In this document: positions 39,525-50,371 of the stretch, in pieces
Numbering within the stretch: position 1 is the stretch's first letter
Layout: each line of letters starts with the position of its first letter
Assembly (NCBI GenBank): GCA_903875045.1
Contig: CAIQUS010000017.1
Span: 1 to 64,000 of the forward strand
DNA from: an uncultured Bacteroidales bacterium
GTDB lineage: Bacteria; Bacteroidota; Bacteroidia; Bacteroidales; FEN-979
DNA length: 64,000 nt
Reading direction: 5' to 3'
Program-made: the position numbers and the translations under genes
Notes under the pieces: generated by a model
The model's input: only the letters and a program-made list of their open reading frames with translations
Told to the model about the DNA's origin: nothing
Database searches by the model: none

Positions 39525-40040
39525 ATGAATCTCCAGGAATTTCAGATAAAGGTTTACCCGCTGAAAAACAAGCTATTCCGTTTTGCAAAGCGAATGCTTG
39601 ACCAAACCGAGGAGGCTGAAGATATTGTTCAGGAAGCGTTCATTAAATTATGGAATCGCCGTGATAAACTTGACGAATACCGTAGTGTTGAAGCACTCGC
39701 CATGATCACGATAAAAAATTTATGTCTCGACAAAATAAAAGCCAGGCGTTACCCTGTCGAAAGCATGGATAATCATCGGCAATTCCTGGAAAATATACCA
39801 GATGAAGTAAAATATGACCACACGGATATGATTCACAAAATTCATCAGGCGATTAAATTGTTACCCGAACAACAGCAAATGATCATTCATCTAAGGGATA
39901 TTGAAGGGTATGAATTTGAAACGATTGCTGAAATTACCGAGATGAATGAAAACGCCATTCGTGTTGCATTATCACGTGCCAGGAAACGGATTCGTGAACT
40001 GTTGACCAAACCAATAATATATGAATACCAGAGAAATTGA
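39525..40040 (+). CDS. RNA polymerase sigma-70 factor, ECF subfamily
   Basis: AEDIVQEAFIKLWNRRDKL; LLPEQQQMIIHLRDIEGYEFETIAEITEMNENAIRVALSRARKRIRE. Confidence 0.92.
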   Translation: MNLQEFQIKVYPLKNKLFRFAKRMLDQTEEAEDIVQEAFIKLWNRRDKLDEYRSVEALAMITIKNLCLDKIKARRYPVESMDNHRQFLENIPDEVKYDHTDMIHKIHQAIKLLPEQQQMIIHLRDIEGYEFETIAEITEMNENAIRVALSRARKRIRELLTKPIIYEYQRN

Positions 40041-40593
40041 AGCCTTGCTAGTGAAGTTCTATGAAGGGAAAACCAGCCTTCAGGAGGAAAAGGACCTTAC
40101 GGCTTTTTTCAGGGGAAATCATGTGCCGCCTCACCTGATTTCACATCAGCCTCTGTTCGCTTATTATCGTGATGAACAAAGACATGAGCTTAATCAGGAT
40201 GGTTTTGAGCAGAAGCTTACAGCTGTGTTGACAGCTCAACCTGCGTCTCCAGCGATAATTGTAAAGCATTCTAACCGGCTCAGGTTATCTTACATTACTG
40301 GAATTGCAGCGGGTATCCTGCTATTCATCGGTTTATTTTTTACTTTTCAGCACGAAGTATTCAAAAGAAAGCTGACTCAAACCACTCTTCCCGAAACTGA
40401 AATTGCTTATGCAGACGTGAGCAATGCACTGATGCTTGTCTCAGGTAATCTGAATAACGGCATCAAACATGCTGAGCGCTTGCAAATAGTCGATAAAGCC
40501 ATGAAAAACATGGAACGCTTCAATAAATTTTATCAAGTACAATCCATAATTATAAACCCGGACGAAATGTATCAGTCCATAAAATCAAAATAA
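40021..40593 (+). CDS. Single-pass membrane protein, candidate anti-sigma partner
   Basis: Overlaps sigma gene; one TM LSYITGIAAGILLFIGLFFTF. Confidence 0.6.
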   Translation: MNTREIEALLVKFYEGKTSLQEEKDLTAFFRGNHVPPHLISHQPLFAYYRDEQRHELNQDGFEQKLTAVLTAQPASPAIIVKHSNRLRLSYITGIAAGILLFIGLFFTFQHEVFKRKLTQTTLPETEIAYADVSNALMLVSGNLNNGIKHAERLQIVDKAMKNMERFNKFYQVQSIIINPDEMYQSIKSK

Positions 40594-40595
40594 CC

Positions 40596-41153
40596 ATGAA
40601 AAAGTTGATGTTAAGTTTAGTTTGTATCGCATTCATGATCACACCGTTCATCCTGAATGCACAGAGTCCGATCGACAAGGTGTTTGACAAATACGCCACA
40701 CAGGATGGTTTTACAACCGTAAATATTTCCAAGGAGATGTTTCAGATGCTGATGCAAATGGGGCAGGGTCAATTAAAGGATACCAGTGCCGTGGAGATTA
40801 AAAAAATGATGGAACAGCTCACAGGTCTGAAAGTGCTTACTTTTGGTTTCGATTCCACTAAAATTGTGAAGGCCGTTGCCGTGTACAATGAATTTGCAGG
40901 CGCTTTCCCGGCAAGTACATACAAGGAATTGATGACCATCAACGAAGGCAGGGAAAATATTAAATTCCTGACCAGACAGGATGCTTCAGGAAAGATCAGC
41001 GAAATGGTTATGCTGATGAAAAATAAAACGGAAGTTGCTGTGCTCAGCCTGACAGGCAATATTGATCTGTCAACGATTTCGAAACTTTCGAAAGGTATGA
41101 ACATCCATGGCATGGAAGGGTTGAGAAAAATGGGTAATCCCCATCATAAATAG
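40596..41153 (+). CDS. DUF4252-like secreted protein
   Basis: Signal peptide; PIDKVFDKYATQDGFTTVNISKEMFQMLMQ. Confidence 0.75.
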   Translation: MKKLMLSLVCIAFMITPFILNAQSPIDKVFDKYATQDGFTTVNISKEMFQMLMQMGQGQLKDTSAVEIKKMMEQLTGLKVLTFGFDSTKIVKAVAVYNEFAGAFPASTYKELMTINEGRENIKFLTRQDASGKISEMVMLMKNKTEVAVLSLTGNIDLSTISKLSKGMNIHGMEGLRKMGNPHHK

Positions 41154-41157
41154 GTCT

Positions 41158-43287
41158 TTAAAGCCTTACAAGCAGCTGAACAGTCAGTTCCCCTCGTAAA
41201 TTGCCCTTGGTGAGATCAAGGCCGGAACCTGCTTCATTCCGGTCAGAATAATAGGTGATTCCTCCCCGAAACCAGAAGTCGATTTTACGGGTGATGCCAA
41301 ACTTCATAACAAGGCAGGTTCTTAACCCACGGCCCTGATAAGCAGGAACGGAATAACCGAAGAGTACCTCAGGTTCATAAACATAGATTCTTGAAGTATA
41401 ATGAGGAACGTCGAACAGTGCAAAACGAAGAGTTGTGGTCTCCAGCCATTTGAACAGTTTGAATTGTGCTTCCTGATACAACAGATATCCCAATGGACGG
41501 TTCCTGGTTGATTCACCCGACTCTTTTATCTCAATTCTTGTTCTAAACATTATACCATTAACAGGAAGCCATTCGATACCTAACCTGTAACTTCTTGTGA
41601 GGTTGTCGCACAATTCATGGATGTTTTGACCGGGGTCAGTGGCTTCATTGCCCCGGAGATTTTTCTGATAAAACCTAAGTGTGATCTTTACATTTCCTGA
41701 GGCCTGCCATCCAAGCAACATTCCGAATTCCTGTCCGATGGTTGGCGCATCAACACGGTATTTGATCCATGGAAATGTGAAAAAATCCATGTAACCCGAT
41801 ACGGTTACCTTAGGATGAACAGCTGCATTGATTGCTGCATAAATGCCCCGCTCATTGGCATTGTTGCTGTTTTGACCAAAAGCATTGGAGAAAAGGTTCT
41901 GATAGGTTGTCTGGTAATTTCGGTAAATCACGGTTATACAAACCCTGGAATCAGGATTAAGGATCGCACCGGCAAGCCACGCGAGTCCATTGTTACTGCT
42001 TCTGCTCACTTCGCCAAAAAAGTAAAAGCCATGATACCTGATTTGCAGATCAAAACCCGTGTTCAGGTTTTGATTTCCCCGGAACCCGAACTGGTTGTAA
42101 GGATAAATTTTTGGAGCGAGCTGTGCAGAATATGCACAGTATAAACCAGTAAGGCCAATTTTAAAGCCAAACTGCTGGTTCGGGGCCATGCTGAAGTTGA
42201 TATTTCCACCGCCAACAAATTCCTTAAGTGCATTCCTTTTGGCTAGTTCCTGACCGGTGCGATGATAACCTGTCGTTGCAAAAGAGCTTATCTCAGACAC
42301 TTCCGAGGTGGTACTGTCTGCCTTAATCGATGAAGCATCACGTGGATGATATGAAGCAAATCCACTGATTTCGAAACGCTTACTTTTAATCGTGGCGGCC
42401 AATCCCCGTAAATAGGATCCTTCGCTCATGCCTGTACTGGGCCTGATGCCACCCGAGACAGAAATATTGGTTGAAAACCCCGGTACGGAGCCCAATGAAA
42501 GTCCTGATCCCATGGTAAGTCCTTGCCCGAAGGATGCTCTGAAGTTGCCGATGGTCAGGTTCTTAAGGATCCCAATGTTGCTCAGGCATAAATATACGGC
42601 ATAAAAGTCCAATCCGTTTCGCTGGGCACCCTGGAAAAACTGCTCTCCGGGGTCCTTTTCACCGGCAATTCCGATCCGGAGTTTGTCAAACCAGGTATAA
42701 TTGTATCGAAAGTAGTACCGTTGGGGACTTCCCGGGTAAAAGGAACCTGGATTGGCCGCCCGGGCAGAATCATCGGCCAGGTAGCCCGCTGATTTCGGGA
42801 ATGTTTGTTCGTAGCGTACCAGGAAATTGTGACGGCCAAACCGGAGCAGGTTTTTGGGTGACGGTGTCGGGCTGTTTGACGGGCGTGAAATCGAGATAAA
42901 TGGACTGATTTTCCGGATGAGGACCGAGTCAAATCCAGAAATGGATTGAAGTTCATAAATTGATAGGACCTCGCCATAAGTAGTAAGATACTTGATCAGG
43001 TCCTCGCGTTGTGCCGGGGTAAGGAACGGGATTTTATTCAGTTCATCTTCCTGGACGGCATTCAGGTTCACCGGCTTTTCGGAAAGTTCAATGAGATCCT
43101 CAACCAGGTTTGAGTAATCATTTTGCATTTCCAGGGCTTCAGCTGTTTTTTCGATCTGATCACCGATATGGGAAATATTTTCTGAGACCACTACTGTATC
43201 TGTTAGTTTGTTAATTTGCCCCAATGTCAACAATGGGACAACGATCAGGGTGATGAGTTCGATGTGGATAAAAATTATTGTTTTCAT
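41158..43287 (-). CDS. Helix-hairpin-helix domain protein with beta-barrel-like outer-membrane C-terminus
   Basis: VNLNAVQEDELNKIPFLTPAQREDLIKYLTTYGEVLSIYELQSISGF; long aromatic/beta-rich C-terminal part. Confidence 0.75.
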   Translation of the reverse strand: MKTIIFIHIELITLIVVPLLTLGQINKLTDTVVVSENISHIGDQIEKTAEALEMQNDYSNLVEDLIELSEKPVNLNAVQEDELNKIPFLTPAQREDLIKYLTTYGEVLSIYELQSISGFDSVLIRKISPFISISRPSNSPTPSPKNLLRFGRHNFLVRYEQTFPKSAGYLADDSARAANPGSFYPGSPQRYYFRYNYTWFDKLRIGIAGEKDPGEQFFQGAQRNGLDFYAVYLCLSNIGILKNLTIGNFRASFGQGLTMGSGLSLGSVPGFSTNISVSGGIRPSTGMSEGSYLRGLAATIKSKRFEISGFASYHPRDASSIKADSTTSEVSEISSFATTGYHRTGQELAKRNALKEFVGGGNINFSMAPNQQFGFKIGLTGLYCAYSAQLAPKIYPYNQFGFRGNQNLNTGFDLQIRYHGFYFFGEVSRSSNNGLAWLAGAILNPDSRVCITVIYRNYQTTYQNLFSNAFGQNSNNANERGIYAAINAAVHPKVTVSGYMDFFTFPWIKYRVDAPTIGQEFGMLLGWQASGNVKITLRFYQKNLRGNEATDPGQNIHELCDNLTRSYRLGIEWLPVNGIMFRTRIEIKESGESTRNRPLGYLLYQEAQFKLFKWLETTTLRFALFDVPHYTSRIYVYEPEVLFGYSVPAYQGRGLRTCLVMKFGITRKIDFWFRGGITYYSDRNEAGSGLDLTKGNLRGELTVQLLVRL

Positions 43288-43350
43288 ATCTGAGATGAGT
43301 GTTACCAGTTTTTCAAATTTTCTCGTTACATGTAGTTGTAGACCGGCAAA

Positions 43351-44169
43351 TTATTTAAATGAATAAATGATTGACCCGGAGGGGCTGAATCCAAGTGCCT
43401 GATGATATCCCGAAGCCATGTCAAATTTCAATTTTCCGAATTCAAGGCCAAAACCAAATGAAAATGACATGGGGCTTGTTGAAATTCCGATACGGGCATA
43501 AGCAGGGCGTGCAAAGTGATACTCAACACCGGCTCGAAATGCAAGTGGATTTTCCAGGTCCTTTTCTGATTCAACAGTTGTCAGAAAGTTATCGGAAAAC
43601 CGGTAGGAGAGTCCGATGCAGATGATGGATGGCAGTTGTTCCCGAGGATGAGCTGTGATTGCAACAGGAACCGGGTTGAGCACCTGAACACCGATGCTCA
43701 GGTGCTTATCTGCCTGGTACATCAAACCGATTTCGCATGACAAGAGGTTTTTATTGCCATAGTCATCCGTAATTTGGATTCGGAAATAGTCCAGCTGAAT
43801 TCCCACAGCGAAATGTTTCCCGAATTTTCGGGCATAGCTCAATCCTGCTTTGATTTCGCTGTATTGAGTGTTGCCGAACCTGCCTGCAAACAGGCCAAAG
43901 GTTCCTGCCATTGTTGGCAGGGCAAACCCAAGCTGTTCGTACATCAGCTCTTTCACCAGAAAGCGGTTTTCGAAACTGAGACCTGCGCTGATACTTTTGA
44001 GCCAGGCGGTACCTGCCTGGTTATTGGATAATGACCAGAAGTCGCACAATGCCACAGATGTTTGCCCCATGGCTTGCGACCTGGCGCCTGAGGGAGTGCG
44101 CTCCCCGAGAGTGAACGCATCCTGGATTGAGAAAATACCCAGGAGACAGATTGTGATAATATTTTTCAT
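43351..44169 (-). CDS. PorV/PorQ-like outer membrane protein, hypothetical
   Basis: Signal peptide; GARSQAMGQTSVALCDFWSLSNNQAGTAW; beta-barrel-like. Confidence 0.6.
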   Translation of the reverse strand: MKNIITICLLGIFSIQDAFTLGERTPSGARSQAMGQTSVALCDFWSLSNNQAGTAWLKSISAGLSFENRFLVKELMYEQLGFALPTMAGTFGLFAGRFGNTQYSEIKAGLSYARKFGKHFAVGIQLDYFRIQITDDYGNKNLLSCEIGLMYQADKHLSIGVQVLNPVPVAITAHPREQLPSIICIGLSYRFSDNFLTTVESEKDLENPLAFRAGVEYHFARPAYARIGISTSPMSFSFGFGLEFGKLKFDMASGYHQALGFSPSGSIIYSFK

Positions 44170-44245
44170 GTTTCCGTTTATCTGCTTAATCGGGAAAAAT
44201 GAAAAAGGTAATACATGAGGTTCACTTTTTTTAATAATTATTTTG

Positions 44246-44253
44246 TAAGTTTG
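44246..44253 (+). promoter_or_regulatory. -7 element TAAGTTTG upstream of DUF2461 gene
   Basis: TAnnTTTG match 19 bp upstream of ATG 44272. Confidence 0.5.
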
Positions 44254-44271
44254 CTTCAAAAGAATGAATTC

Positions 44272-44931
44272 ATGCAAAAAACAGTACTTGATTTTTTATC
44301 CCAACTGGAGAAAAATAATAACCGTGAATGGTTCCAGCGGAATAAACAGCAATATGATGAGGCAAAAGCAGCGGTTGAATCGTTCGTGAATTCGATGATT
44401 CCCGGTCTGGCGAAATTTGATGAAGCGGTAAAGTATGTGGAGGCAAAGGATTGCATGTTCCGCATTTTTCGCGATGTACGGTTTGCGAAGGACAAATCCC
44501 CCTATAAAATCAATATGGGCGCCTGGATTACACGTGCCGGGCGGAAAAGCCCAGGACCCGGCTACTATATACATCTTCAGCCCGGTGGATCGTTTCTTGC
44601 TGCCGGGGTGTATATGCCTGAACCCGATCAGTTAAAAAAAATCAGGAATGAGATTTATTATAACATCACGGAATTCAAATCGATTCTGAATGATAAAAAG
44701 CTTAAAAAAATCTGCAATGGCTTGTCTGACAATGATAAGGGAAAAATGGCTCCCCGCGAGTTCCCAAAGGATTTTCCGGACATCGAGTTGCTTAAATACA
44801 AGCATTATACCCTTTCCTATCCCCTGAGGGATGAAATGGTTGGATCAGAACATTTTCACGAAATAGTTCTGATGGCTTTCAGAACCATGTATCCCTTCAA
44901 TATGTTCCTAAAAAGGGCTCTTGAGGGGTAA
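44272..44931 (+). CDS. DUF2461 family protein
   Basis: LDFLSQLEKNNNREWFQRNKQQYDEAKAAVESFV; FRIFRDVRFAKDKSPYKINMGAWI. Confidence 0.9.
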   Translation: MQKTVLDFLSQLEKNNNREWFQRNKQQYDEAKAAVESFVNSMIPGLAKFDEAVKYVEAKDCMFRIFRDVRFAKDKSPYKINMGAWITRAGRKSPGPGYYIHLQPGGSFLAAGVYMPEPDQLKKIRNEIYYNITEFKSILNDKKLKKICNGLSDNDKGKMAPREFPKDFPDIELLKYKHYTLSYPLRDEMVGSEHFHEIVLMAFRTMYPFNMFLKRALEG

Positions 44932-44938
44932 ATTTGAG

Positions 44939-45598
44939 CTACGCCAGGTGTCCGATAATGGTTTGCTTACCTGTAACTTTCTGGCCCAGCTTAATATCGA
45001 GGATTGTTTCTACCGGTAATAAGAGATCCACCCTGGAACCAAATTTAATGAATCCAAGTTCATCTCCCTGAACCACCGGTTCTCCGACTTTCGGATAACA
45101 TTTGATACGGCGCGCCATGGCACCGGCAATTTGGCGCACCAGAATTCTATGGTGGTCAGCTCGCTGAATGACAGTAGTGGCGCGTTCATTTTCGAGGGAA
45201 GCCTTGGGATTGAATGCAACCATGTGTTTACCGGGATGGTAATAGTAATACACAATTTCCCCTTCTACCGGGAACCAATTGACATGTACATTGGTGGCTG
45301 ACATGAAAATGGAGACCTGGATCCTTTCATCTTTGAAATATTCAGGTTCAATGGTTCGTTCGATCACAACAATTTTCCCATCGGCGGGGCACAGGATTAC
45401 CTTATTGCCACCATTGGTTTCCCGCCTGGGTGAACGAAAAAACCGAACGATCATAATGAAAAACCAGATGCCAAGACCATACATGGTGTAATGAAACCAG
45501 TTTTGTCCAACCAGAATATCGTTCAACGCCAGCAGGGATGCTGCTACAAATAAAAAAGCGATCATGATCGTCTTATATCCTTCTCGGTGAATTGTCAT
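44939..45598 (-). CDS. psd: Phosphatidylserine decarboxylase family protein
   Basis: ILCPADGKIVVIE; MSATNVHVNWFPVEG; FIKFGSRVDLLLP. Confidence 0.92.
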   Translation of the reverse strand: MTIHREGYKTIMIAFLFVAASLLALNDILVGQNWFHYTMYGLGIWFFIMIVRFFRSPRRETNGGNKVILCPADGKIVVIERTIEPEYFKDERIQVSIFMSATNVHVNWFPVEGEIVYYYYHPGKHMVAFNPKASLENERATTVIQRADHHRILVRQIAGAMARRIKCYPKVGEPVVQGDELGFIKFGSRVDLLLPVETILDIKLGQKVTGKQTIIGHLA

Positions 45599-45603
45599 AG
45601 ATG

Positions 45604-46458
45604 TCAGATAGGTTGATGTAAAAAGAAGTACAAAAATACGAAAGGCGCTGAAATAAGCATCGTGTCAAATCGATCAAGAATGCCGCCATGCCCGGGAAGG
45701 ATTGTTCCGGAATCCTTGATGTTAAGGCTGCGTTTAAGCAATGATTCGACCAGATCGCCATGAGTGCCGAAAAACACAACGATGAAGGCCAGTACCAGCC
45801 AATCGGTCAGGGGCCTTTCAATCACCAGAAAATGAAGGCCAAATGCAGCCAAAAAGGTAACAACTGCCCCTGCAATCGCGCCTTCCCACGTTTTCTTTGG
45901 GGATATTCGTTCAAAAAGTTTGTGCTTTCCGAACTGTTTGCCAAAGAGGTAGGCCGTGGTGTCATAGATCCATGTAAAAGCAAAGTAACCCACAAGGATA
46001 ACCGGCATTCTGAGGAAATGCAGCACCTCCGGCCGGCTGAAATAGACCAGAAGCGAAAAGGGAAGTGCTATATAAAAAAAACCTAATGTAGTGGTGGCAA
46101 TGTTTATCAGCGGGTTAGGTTTATTCCGGTAGATTTCGATGACAAAGGAGATGAAGAAAAACATGATGGGGATGACACAGGAAATACCAGCAAGCCACGT
46201 TACTTCTTCTGTGCTCAGCGTCCATGGTAGCAAATAAACCAGTGTAGCCATGACATAAATCAGGAAGCCTGCAAAGGTTCCGAAATACTTTTGCGGATGG
46301 CAGTTTTCACTGGAAATAATTCCATAAAATTCCCAAAGGCCCAGGATGGTGATGACCATAAAGATGCCGGCAAAGACCCAACCACTGAACCAAAGTGCGG
46401 CAAGCAGGATCAGCACCATTGATATGCCGGTAATGGTTCGGGTCCAGAAATTACTCAT
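45604..46458 (-). CDS. cdsA: Phosphatidate cytidylyltransferase
   Basis: YDTTAYLFGKQFGKHKLFERISPKKTWEG...GDLVESLLKRSLNIKDSGTILPGHGGILDRFD. Confidence 0.95.
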   Translation of the reverse strand: MSNFWTRTITGISMVLILLAALWFSGWVFAGIFMVITILGLWEFYGIISSENCHPQKYFGTFAGFLIYVMATLVYLLPWTLSTEEVTWLAGISCVIPIMFFFISFVIEIYRNKPNPLINIATTTLGFFYIALPFSLLVYFSRPEVLHFLRMPVILVGYFAFTWIYDTTAYLFGKQFGKHKLFERISPKKTWEGAIAGAVVTFLAAFGLHFLVIERPLTDWLVLAFIVVFFGTHGDLVESLLKRSLNIKDSGTILPGHGGILDRFDTMLISAPFVFLYFFLHQPI

Positions 46459-46469
46459 CCGCAGGGGAA

Positions 46470-47123
46470 TTAATTTGAGTTTGATGTGTCATCAATTAAA
46501 AATACATAAAGATCTTTTGGTCCATGTGCACCCATCACAAGGGTCTTTTCAATATCAGCTGTTCGGCTTGGCCCTGATATCAGTGAGATCATGGACGGAT
46601 AATTGTTGCGGTACTTGTTCCTGATGCCTGATAAAGCCTGTTTTAAATCCGGGACCAATTGAGAGGTATACCCTAAAACCAGGTGAATTTCAGGATAGAC
46701 TGTTATTTTCCGGCCGGGGCTCAATCGTGTCGAAACCATCACTGTACCCAATCGGGCAATCAGGTATTCGCATCTTGTAATACCGATCCTTGCCTCCAGG
46801 ATGGCCCCGGAATGTGCTTCGAACGGAATCCCACCGGTTTTGAGAATCCTGTGCAGCAATGGATCCTGGCAGAAAAGTACTCCCCAGTCTTTTTCTACAA
46901 TAAAGGATTTCAGGTTCCCGATAAACTCATCTTCACTTTCGCAATAGACAAATTTCCCTGCAATCCTGACCAATTCTTCGGCAAAGGTAACGTCAAGTGG
47001 TTCTGTGAATTCCTGATAAACGGAGGAGTCCTGGTCAATGATCGGATAGGGTACCTCTGTCTTTTCGATCAGTGCGTCCCTTACTTTTTTCAGGATTTTT
47101 TCTCTGGCGGTGCTTTCTTCCAT
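46470..47123 (-). CDS. LUD domain protein (LutC/YkgG-like)
   Basis: ARIGITRCEYLIARLGTVMVST; ISGPSRTADIEKTLVMGAHGPKDLYVFLID. Confidence 0.85.
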   Translation of the reverse strand: MEESTAREKILKKVRDALIEKTEVPYPIIDQDSSVYQEFTEPLDVTFAEELVRIAGKFVYCESEDEFIGNLKSFIVEKDWGVLFCQDPLLHRILKTGGIPFEAHSGAILEARIGITRCEYLIARLGTVMVSTRLSPGRKITVYPEIHLVLGYTSQLVPDLKQALSGIRNKYRNNYPSMISLISGPSRTADIEKTLVMGAHGPKDLYVFLIDDTSNSN

Positions 47124-47141
47124 GCTGTGATATGGATCAGG

Positions 47142-49166
47142 TTATGATAACAATGTGGGTAATGGTGGTTTTTCCTCCTCTTTATCCCAAGGCCGTTTGC
47201 CAAAAATCATCTCCAGATCTTCCCTGAAAATGACTTCACGTTCGAGGAGCAAAGTGGCTAATTGCTCAAGTTTATCATGGTTTTCGGCAAGGATGGTTTT
47301 GGCGCGTTCATAAGCGGCTTCAACGATTTTCCGTACTTCCTGGTCAATGGTTTCCGCGGTTTTTTCGCTATAGGGTTTCTGGAAGGAATATTCGTTCTGA
47401 CCACTTGAATCATAGAAACTGATATTTCCGATCTCTTTGTTCAAACCGAAATAAACAACCATGGCATAAGCCTGTTTTGAAACTTTTTCGAGGTCGTTGA
47501 GTGCACCGGTAGATACTTTCCCAAAGATCAGTTCCTCGGAAGCACGTCCGCCCATGGCAGATGTTATTTCGTCAAACATTTGCTCGTATGTGGTTATCTG
47601 CCGTTCTTCGGGCAGGTACCAAGCCGCACCCAATGCCTTTCCGCGGGGTACGATGGTTACTTTAACCAGTGGATGTGCATATTCGAGGAGCCAGCTTGTG
47701 GTGGCATGGCCCGATTCATGATAGGCAATCACCTTTTTTTCATGAATGGAAATGATCTTGTTTCGTTTTTCCAATCCGCCGATGATGCGGTCGATGGCAT
47801 CCAGGAAATCCTGCTTTTCAATGACCGACTTGTTTTTCCTGGCAGCGATCAGTGCTGATTCATTGCAAACATTGGCGATATCGGCACCCGAGAATCCGGG
47901 TGTTTGTTTGGCCAGGAATCCAACATCGAGGCCTGGATCAAGTTTCAATGGTTTCAGGTGAACCTGGAAAATTGCTTTACGTTCTTCTAGGTCGGGAAGT
48001 TCGACATTGATCTGGCGGTCGAAGCGTCCGGCGCGCATCAGCGCACGGTCGAGGATATCAGCCCTGTTGGTGGCAGCGAGGATGATCACCCCTGCATTTG
48101 TGCCAAAACCATCCATTTCGGTGAGAAGCTGGTTCAGTGTGTTTTCACGTTCATCGTTGGCGCCTGTGATGGCATTTCGGCCGCGGGCACGACCGATGGC
48201 ATCAATTTCATCAATGAAAATGATGCAGGGAGCCTTCTCTTTTGCCTGGCGGAACAGGTCACGGACACGTGATGCTCCTACTCCGACAAACATTTCAACA
48301 AAGTCAGAGCCGGAGATGGAGAAAAAAGGAACTTTGGCTTCACCTGCGACTGCTTTTGCCAGCAGTGTTTTTCCGGTACCCGGTGGGCCAACAAGCAAAG
48401 CACCTTTGGGGATTTTGCCTCCCAGATTGGTGTATTTTGATGGATTTTTCAGAAAATCAACGATTTCCATGATCTCAACTTTGGCCTCTTCCAACCCGGC
48501 TACATCATTGAATGTGATGCTTACGCTTGTGTCTTTGTCAAAAAGGGTGGCTTTTGACTTCCCGATGTTAAAAATCTGGCCGCCCCCGCCACCGCCTTTG
48601 CTCATGAAGCGCATAATCAGGAACCATGCACCAATGAGGATAGCAGGAAGCAGGAGATACCCGAGAATATCGCCAAACACATCTTTCCGGTCGATGGCAA
48701 CCGGAGGATAAGGAAATTGTTTCTGAAATGCAATGATCTGACTGGTGGGCAAACTGTCTTTTTTCATTCGTGAAACCACACTGTCACGGGTTCCCTTCAA
48801 CAGTTCGTTAAGAACTTCCATGGATGCCACCTGATAGGTAAACTCGGGGTTTTCAGCGGAAGAGGTACCAAAACTGCGCTTGGTGAATTCTTTGTAGGAT
48901 GTATCAGATTTAATCCTGTCTTTTTTAATAAAGATTTCGGCCTTTTCCTTGTTAACGAGTACGATTTTTTCGACATCCTGCTTTGTCAGAATCTCGTCCA
49001 GTTTTGTCCAGGTTATTTCTTTAACAGGATTGTTGTAATTGAAATACTGGATGGCGATAAATCCTATAGCCAGGATCGCATAGATCCAGTAAAAATTGAA
49101 TTTTGGTCGTTTGCCTTTGGGAGGGATAAAACTACTTCCTTTTTCTGCCATTCTGTCTGATTCCAA
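47142..49166 (-). CDS. ftsH: ATP-dependent zinc metalloprotease FtsH
   Basis: [28 protein letters not shown] zinc motif. Confidence 0.97.
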   Translation of the reverse strand: MESDRMAEKGSSFIPPKGKRPKFNFYWIYAILAIGFIAIQYFNYNNPVKEITWTKLDEILTKQDVEKIVLVNKEKAEIFIKKDRIKSDTSYKEFTKRSFGTSSAENPEFTYQVASMEVLNELLKGTRDSVVSRMKKDSLPTSQIIAFQKQFPYPPVAIDRKDVFGDILGYLLLPAILIGAWFLIMRFMSKGGGGGGQIFNIGKSKATLFDKDTSVSITFNDVAGLEEAKVEIMEIVDFLKNPSKYTNLGGKIPKGALLVGPPGTGKTLLAKAVAGEAKVPFFSISGSDFVEMFVGVGASRVRDLFRQAKEKAPCIIFIDEIDAIGRARGRNAITGANDERENTLNQLLTEMDGFGTNAGVIILAATNRADILDRALMRAGRFDRQINVELPDLEERKAIFQVHLKPLKLDPGLDVGFLAKQTPGFSGADIANVCNESALIAARKNKSVIEKQDFLDAIDRIIGGLEKRNKIISIHEKKVIAYHESGHATTSWLLEYAHPLVKVTIVPRGKALGAAWYLPEERQITTYEQMFDEITSAMGGRASEELIFGKVSTGALNDLEKVSKQAYAMVVYFGLNKEIGNISFYDSSGQNEYSFQKPYSEKTAETIDQEVRKIVEAAYERAKTILAENHDKLEQLATLLLEREVIFREDLEMIFGKRPWDKEEEKPPLPTLLS

Positions 49167-49183
49167 ATAATTAGTGACTCTGT

Positions 49184-49582
49184 TTATTCGTGCGTGTCAA
49201 CCTTAATAATACGTGCATCGGCCCATAATTGCTCTATGTTGTAGAACCTGCGCCGTTCTTCCTGAAAAATGTGGATGACTACATCGAAATAGTCGATCAA
49301 AATCCATTCCGCATTTTCAAACCCCTCTTTATGACAAAGAATCAACCCGGTTTTTTTCTTTACCTCATCAACAACGTGACCGGCAATTGCTTCAACCTGG
49401 GTACGGGAACTTCCGTGACAGATGACAAATGCATCACAAACAGCGCCTTTCAACCCTGTAAAATCGAGGATAAGTGGGTTCCTGGCCTTTTTATCAGTCA
49501 TTGCTGTGGTAACCGATTCAAGTAATATTTCCCGGGGCTCTTGTTTCTTCTTTCCTGGCATGAAGGAAGGTTGGTTTACCAT
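49184..49582 (-). CDS. rsfS: Ribosome silencing factor RsfS
   Basis: DAFVICHGSSRTQVEAIAGHVVDEVKKK; ILIDYFDVVIHIFQEERRRFYNIEQLWADA. Confidence 0.95.
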   Translation of the reverse strand: MVNQPSFMPGKKKQEPREILLESVTTAMTDKKARNPLILDFTGLKGAVCDAFVICHGSSRTQVEAIAGHVVDEVKKKTGLILCHKEGFENAEWILIDYFDVVIHIFQEERRRFYNIEQLWADARIIKVDTHE

Positions 49583-49610
49583 GCAAATGTAATTAAAAAT
49601 CCGAAACCTT

Positions 49611-50321
49611 TCAGAAGTTGGGTTTCAAAGCATACGTCTTATAAAACTCAGTGATATAACCTACCGCTTCCTCGGCTGTATCAACTATTTTGAAAATTTC
49701 AAGATCTTCAGGGGTGATATTCTTTTCCATTAATACCGTTGATTTTATCCAGTCAATCAGACCTTGCCAGTAGTCACGGCCAACAAGTACGATGGGAAAA
49801 CGAACCAGTTTATGGGTTTGGATGAGGGTAATGGCTTCGGTGAGTTCATCAAGGGTGCCAAAACCACCGGGTAAGGCTATAAAACCCATGGAATAGCGCA
49901 TGAACATTGTCTTTCGGACGTAGAAGAAATTGAAGTTGATCAGTTTATTCCTGTCGATAAATGGGTTAGGATTTTGTTCAAAAGGAAGGTTGATGTTCAG
50001 TCCGACTGATTTCCCCCCTGCGAAATGGGCGCCTTTGTTGGCGGCTTCCATGATTCCCGGGCCTCCGCCGGTGATAATCCCAAACCCTGCTTTGGTCATC
50101 AGGTAGGCAATTTCTTCCGTAAGTTTGTAGTAATGGTGGTTTTCCCTGGTGCGTGCCGATCCGAAAATTGATACACATGGTCCGATCCGGCTCAATTTTT
50201 CAAACCCTTCAACCATTTCCGAGATTACCTTGAAAATTTCCCAGGTATCATAACTGATCGTTTCTGACCAGTTTTTAGGTTGAATTGATTGCTTCAGTTT
50301 TTCGATGTCATCCGTTTCCAT
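49611..50321 (-). CDS. LOG-family protein (TIGR00730-type)
   Basis: SIFGSART; GGGPGIMEAANKGA; LPGGFGTLDELTEAITLIQT. Confidence 0.93.
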   Translation of the reverse strand: METDDIEKLKQSIQPKNWSETISYDTWEIFKVISEMVEGFEKLSRIGPCVSIFGSARTRENHHYYKLTEEIAYLMTKAGFGIITGGGPGIMEAANKGAHFAGGKSVGLNINLPFEQNPNPFIDRNKLINFNFFYVRKTMFMRYSMGFIALPGGFGTLDELTEAITLIQTHKLVRFPIVLVGRDYWQGLIDWIKSTVLMEKNITPEDLEIFKIVDTAEEAVGYITEFYKTYALKPNF

Positions 50322-50371
50322 GGAAAGTATTGTTTATATTAGTCAGTTTCGGAGAAATAGCCGGTCGAATA

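Noticed and set aside
40021-40593. Definite anti-sigma factor
   Set aside because: Position and single TM fit, but no recognisable anti-sigma domain motif; left as candidate only.
48007-48711. 234-aa plus-strand ORF
   Set aside because: Shadow ORF antisense to ftsH.
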